Shown one piece after another: positions 61,659 through 64,000 of a stretch of 64,000 bases of DNA. This stretch comes from Metabacillus sediminilitoris (GTDB lineage Bacteria > Bacillota > Bacilli > Bacillales > Bacillaceae): positions 2,613,501 through 2,677,500 of the forward strand of contig NZ_CP046266.1 in NCBI RefSeq assembly GCF_009720625.1. The letters are read 5' to 3'. The translations under genes were made by a program, and so were the position numbers. Position 1 is the stretch's first letter; each line of letters opens with the position of its first letter. The notes beneath the pieces were generated by a model, which saw only the letters and a list, made by a program, of their open reading frames with translations, searched no databases and was not told the DNA's origin.

Positions 61659-63322
61659 TTGTCATTGGTTCTGGCGGTGGCGGAGCCGTCATCGCGAAAG
61701 AACTTGGTGAAATGGGATTAAAGGTGTTGGTTTTAGAAGCAGGGCCATGGTATGGAAATAAAAAATGGCAGAATCCGAATCTGCAGCCTGGTGCCAAAAT
61801 TAGTTCTACATTTGATGATTTGGATGTAAGCCTTTATAAACAATTGGTAAACAAGTATGAACAGAATATGAATGATTTGGTATCTGGCAGATTTCGGTGG
61901 GGGCCTGCTGACCGCAGTCGTTCCCAATGGTTTCGGAATATAAAACAGAAGGGGATGATTTGGCAAAGCTCAGGTGTTGGTGGAACAACCCAAGTTTATA
62001 CAGCTAATTGCCCCCGAGCATTCCCAATGGCTGTAGATCATGTATGGCCACTATCTTATCTGGAACTTATTCCATACTATGAAAAGGTTGAAGATACATT
62101 ACCGGTAAACTTTGCACCGACTACTGCAAAAGAAGAATTATTCTACTATGGGGCGAAAAAGGCTGGGTGGCATCTGATTCCTACACTGGATGTAACAGTC
62201 CCGGGTTTTCGGCCACAACCTAACGCGATCTTACCTCCCAATAACAATATTTTAAATCCTCATGTTCGTTTAGAGGAACTATCCTGGATGGAAGGCTGCA
62301 CTCTTGCGGGGCATTGTGTCAACGGTTGTCCTCATGGACCCTCGATGGATAAAATTGCTAAGCGCTCAACAAATGTCAGCTATGTGCCACTTGCTTTAAA
62401 AACAAGTAATGTCACAATCAGGCCAAATGCATTTGTTTTGAAAATAGTAACGGATATAGACTCTTCTGAAGGGTTGCGTGCGATTGGCGTCGTCATACGT
62501 GATACATGGACAGGTGAAAAGGAAGAGTTGCAGGCAAAGGTTGTAGTGATGGCTGCAGGTAGTATCGAAAGTCCGCGTCTTTGGATGAATTCAGGATTGC
62601 CTCACAATCCATGGGTTGGGAAAGGCTTAGTAAATCATTACATGGACTGGCTGACAGGGATATTTGCTGAAAAGGAATTGATGCCAATATTGGGAAGCTC
62701 GGATGTTAATCCATTTGTTGGTCATACATGTGGTGCAAGGCTCGATTATCCTGGACTGGGAACTTTGCAGACAGTTGGAATGAGCCCCGGATTAACAGCT
62801 TCTTTTTTTGGAATGAGTGAGTCAGGATATGATTTCTTAACTTCGTCCATGACGAAAGGGCGTCTCTACGGTGATGAATTAAAAGAAGTGATGACAAATT
62901 ATCGACGAACATTAAGTGTATTAGTTAGTACCGATGATGAAGTGGATCCGCAAAACGGAATTACACTTGATCCCTTAATTAGTGATGAACATGGATCCGT
63001 TCCTGTTGTGGCATATAAACCAACTAAACGATCAAAAAGGAAGCGAAGTGAGCTTGTAAAAATCGCAGTGGACATCTTGTACAAAGCGGGGGCAAAAAAA
63101 ATCATCTGGTCTAATTGGCCTGCAGGCAACATGATTCATATGGAAAGTACGATGCGAATGGGTTTTGTCGTTGATGAGAATTGTGAATCATACGATGTGA
63201 AACGATTATATATCGCTGACAATAGTGTTCATTATAATAGTTTAGGTGGACCAAATCCAACCCTTACTACACAGGCACTGGCTACCCGTACAGCAGAAAA
63301 ACTATTTAATAAATATTTTTAG
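61640..63322 (+). CDS. GMC family FAD-dependent oxidoreductase (gluconate 2-dehydrogenase large-subunit type)
   Basis: A 560-residue flavoprotein. The FAD fold opens VIVIGSGGGGAVIAKELGEMG, the Cys-rich loop CTLAGHCVNGCPHGP is like gluconate 2-dehydrogenase/2-keto-gluconate types, and the C-terminal signature is DNSVHYNSLGGPNPTLTTQALA. It oxidises an alcohol or sugar acid and passes electrons to a partner or quinone. AAGAGGGGGGAAG precedes the ATG. It follows the small-subunit gene with a 19-base overlap and is followed 60 bases later by a DUF3231 gene. In Bacillus such clusters have been linked with spores; substrate unknown. Confidence 0.85.
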   Translation: MAKEDVIVIGSGGGGAVIAKELGEMGLKVLVLEAGPWYGNKKWQNPNLQPGAKISSTFDDLDVSLYKQLVNKYEQNMNDLVSGRFRWGPADRSRSQWFRNIKQKGMIWQSSGVGGTTQVYTANCPRAFPMAVDHVWPLSYLELIPYYEKVEDTLPVNFAPTTAKEELFYYGAKKAGWHLIPTLDVTVPGFRPQPNAILPPNNNILNPHVRLEELSWMEGCTLAGHCVNGCPHGPSMDKIAKRSTNVSYVPLALKTSNVTIRPNAFVLKIVTDIDSSEGLRAIGVVIRDTWTGEKEELQAKVVVMAAGSIESPRLWMNSGLPHNPWVGKGLVNHYMDWLTGIFAEKELMPILGSSDVNPFVGHTCGARLDYPGLGTLQTVGMSPGLTASFFGMSESGYDFLTSSMTKGRLYGDELKEVMTNYRRTLSVLVSTDDEVDPQNGITLDPLISDEHGSVPVVAYKPTKRSKRKRSELVKIAVDILYKAGAKKIIWSNWPAGNMIHMESTMRMGFVVDENCESYDVKRLYIADNSVHYNSLGGPNPTLTTQALATRTAEKLFNKYF

Positions 63323-63383
63323 GCTATTTGGTCAAAATATCATTAACACAAATCACACCCAAGTTCTGGAGGAATTTTGAAAC

Positions 63384-63950
63384 ATGAAACTGTTTGATGT
63401 GATACATGATGTTTTTGAACCATTTATGGACGGCGAAAAAAAACCATTGAATGTGATGGAAGTTTCAAATTTATGGTTTTTTCTTATAGGCACGGAAACG
63501 ACGATGCGCAATGAAGAAATTGGCTACAACCTTGCTGACGATCCTGAATTAAAACAAATAATAAAGGATATAAAAGAGAACGTACATATCCCGATTAGAG
63601 AAGAGATTAGTCAATTTCTGAAGAAAGAAGGCGTCCCATTACCTCAATCAACACCGGAAAAGCCAGCTGGTGATTTTCGGAGTATTCCAGAGGGTGCCAA
63701 ATTAAATGATGAAGAAATGGCAAATCTGATTTCATATAATCTGGCTATGGGCGTTACTTATGCCGCAAGGGGACTTACAGAATCGATTCGTGCAGATGTT
63801 GGGTTCATTTTCTTTAAAATTATCATGAAAAAAACAACCGCTGGTTTAACTGTAAAACAGTATTTGGAGAAGCATGAGTGGCTTCGTGTGCCGCCTTCTT
63901 ACAAAGCGAAGACAACACAAACATGTTACACAACATCTGACGAATTATGA
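63384..63950 (+). CDS. DUF3231 family protein, single domain
   Basis: A 188-residue helical protein with the DUF3231 pattern (LNVMEVSNLWFFLIGTETTM, FLKKEGVPLPQSTPEKP, KLNDEEMANLISYNLAMGV). It corresponds to one half of the protein at 48198-49202 and is probably a ferritin-like four-helix bundle. CTGGAGGAAT precedes the ATG. It lies 60 bases after the GMC oxidoreductase and is likely co-transcribed with it, which suggests a shared spore or envelope role. Confidence 0.82.
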   Translation: MKLFDVIHDVFEPFMDGEKKPLNVMEVSNLWFFLIGTETTMRNEEIGYNLADDPELKQIIKDIKENVHIPIREEISQFLKKEGVPLPQSTPEKPAGDFRSIPEGAKLNDEEMANLISYNLAMGVTYAARGLTESIRADVGFIFFKIIMKKTTAGLTVKQYLEKHEWLRVPPSYKAKTTQTCYTTSDEL

Positions 63951-64000
63951 ATAACTGCATGATTTACGAATAAAGCTGAAAGAAAGAATGCAGGGTCAAA

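Noticed and set aside
1..64000. tRNA, rRNA, intact insertion sequences or prophage modules
   Set aside because: None was recognised while reading both strands; only the lone recombinase-like gene and short gene remnants suggest past mobility.

Overview
The window is chromosomal DNA from a low-GC, spore-forming Bacillaceae bacterium (Bacillus, Neobacillus or a close relative). The support is a PrsA foldase fragment, a YyaC-type sporulation protein, DUF3231 and DUF2642 spore-associated families, a lysine riboswitch before dapA, an FbpA-like small protein, RibR, khtTU, CYP152, AGGAGG-type ribosome binding sites and CcpA (cre) sites. I saw no rRNA, tRNA, CRISPR array, intact insertion sequence or prophage. 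The assignments rest on my own reading of motifs and on memory of the families; no database search was run.

Layout. 1-8150: end of prsA, then a ROK-family repressor and a 2084-residue secreted glycosidase that fuses a GH27-like and a GH31 catalytic module with several carbohydrate-binding modules; a palindromic operator is shared by the two promoters. 8400-16500: a tricarboxylate locus with tricarballylate dehydrogenase (tcuA), two paralogous LysR regulators, an AbrB-family membrane protein, yyaC, a CitMHS citrate-type transporter and a PrpF-family aconitate isomerase. 17100-20600: an extracytoplasmic redox group, with a CuA cupredoxin lipoprotein divergent from a PQQ-dehydrogenase lipoprotein and followed by a further lipoprotein. 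21100-26600: a patchy region with an ABM protein, an OxlT-like MFS carrier, two small membrane proteins and a CYP152 peroxygenase, with two decayed copies of one oxidoreductase gene end.

27000-38900: a flavin and organosulfur locus resembling the B. subtilis ytlI/ytmI-ytnM region. It contains an FMN reductase, an fbpA-like gene, a split ribR, a YtlI-like LysR, flavin monooxygenases cmoO and cmoJ, glutaredoxin-like cmoI, two GNAT acetyltransferases, a cystine-type ABC importer (tcyKLMN type) and an M20 deacylase (sndA type). The expected scheme is uptake of an S-modified cysteine, N-acetylation, flavin-dependent C-S cleavage and deacetylation. Three copies of a small conserved hairpin, each overlapping an intrinsic terminator, sit before the first gene, ribR and the LysR gene. 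I do not recognise this element as a described regulator, and it is the best candidate here for something new.

39000-64000: a TPR/VCBS protein, a catalytically degenerate tyrosine recombinase, khtTU, a DUF4317 protein, a six-unit 52-bp repeat array beside a ridA remnant, a pspA operon with an M50-like protein lacking HExxH, and DUF2642 and DUF3231 proteins. Next comes a sigma-54-controlled aryl-alcohol/aldehyde dehydrogenase operon with its AcoR-type activator, UAS, -24/-12 promoter and cre site. The end holds a broken AAA ATPase, an AraC/GyrI-like regulator, dapA with its lysine riboswitch, a tiny hydrophobic peptide gene, a BcrC-like phosphatase and a GMC oxidoreductase operon. Small and broken genes found by eye include 16583-16729, 26695-26829 and 59795-59899, and remnants at 16799, 20821, 21599, 23386, 25064, 44842 and 55721.
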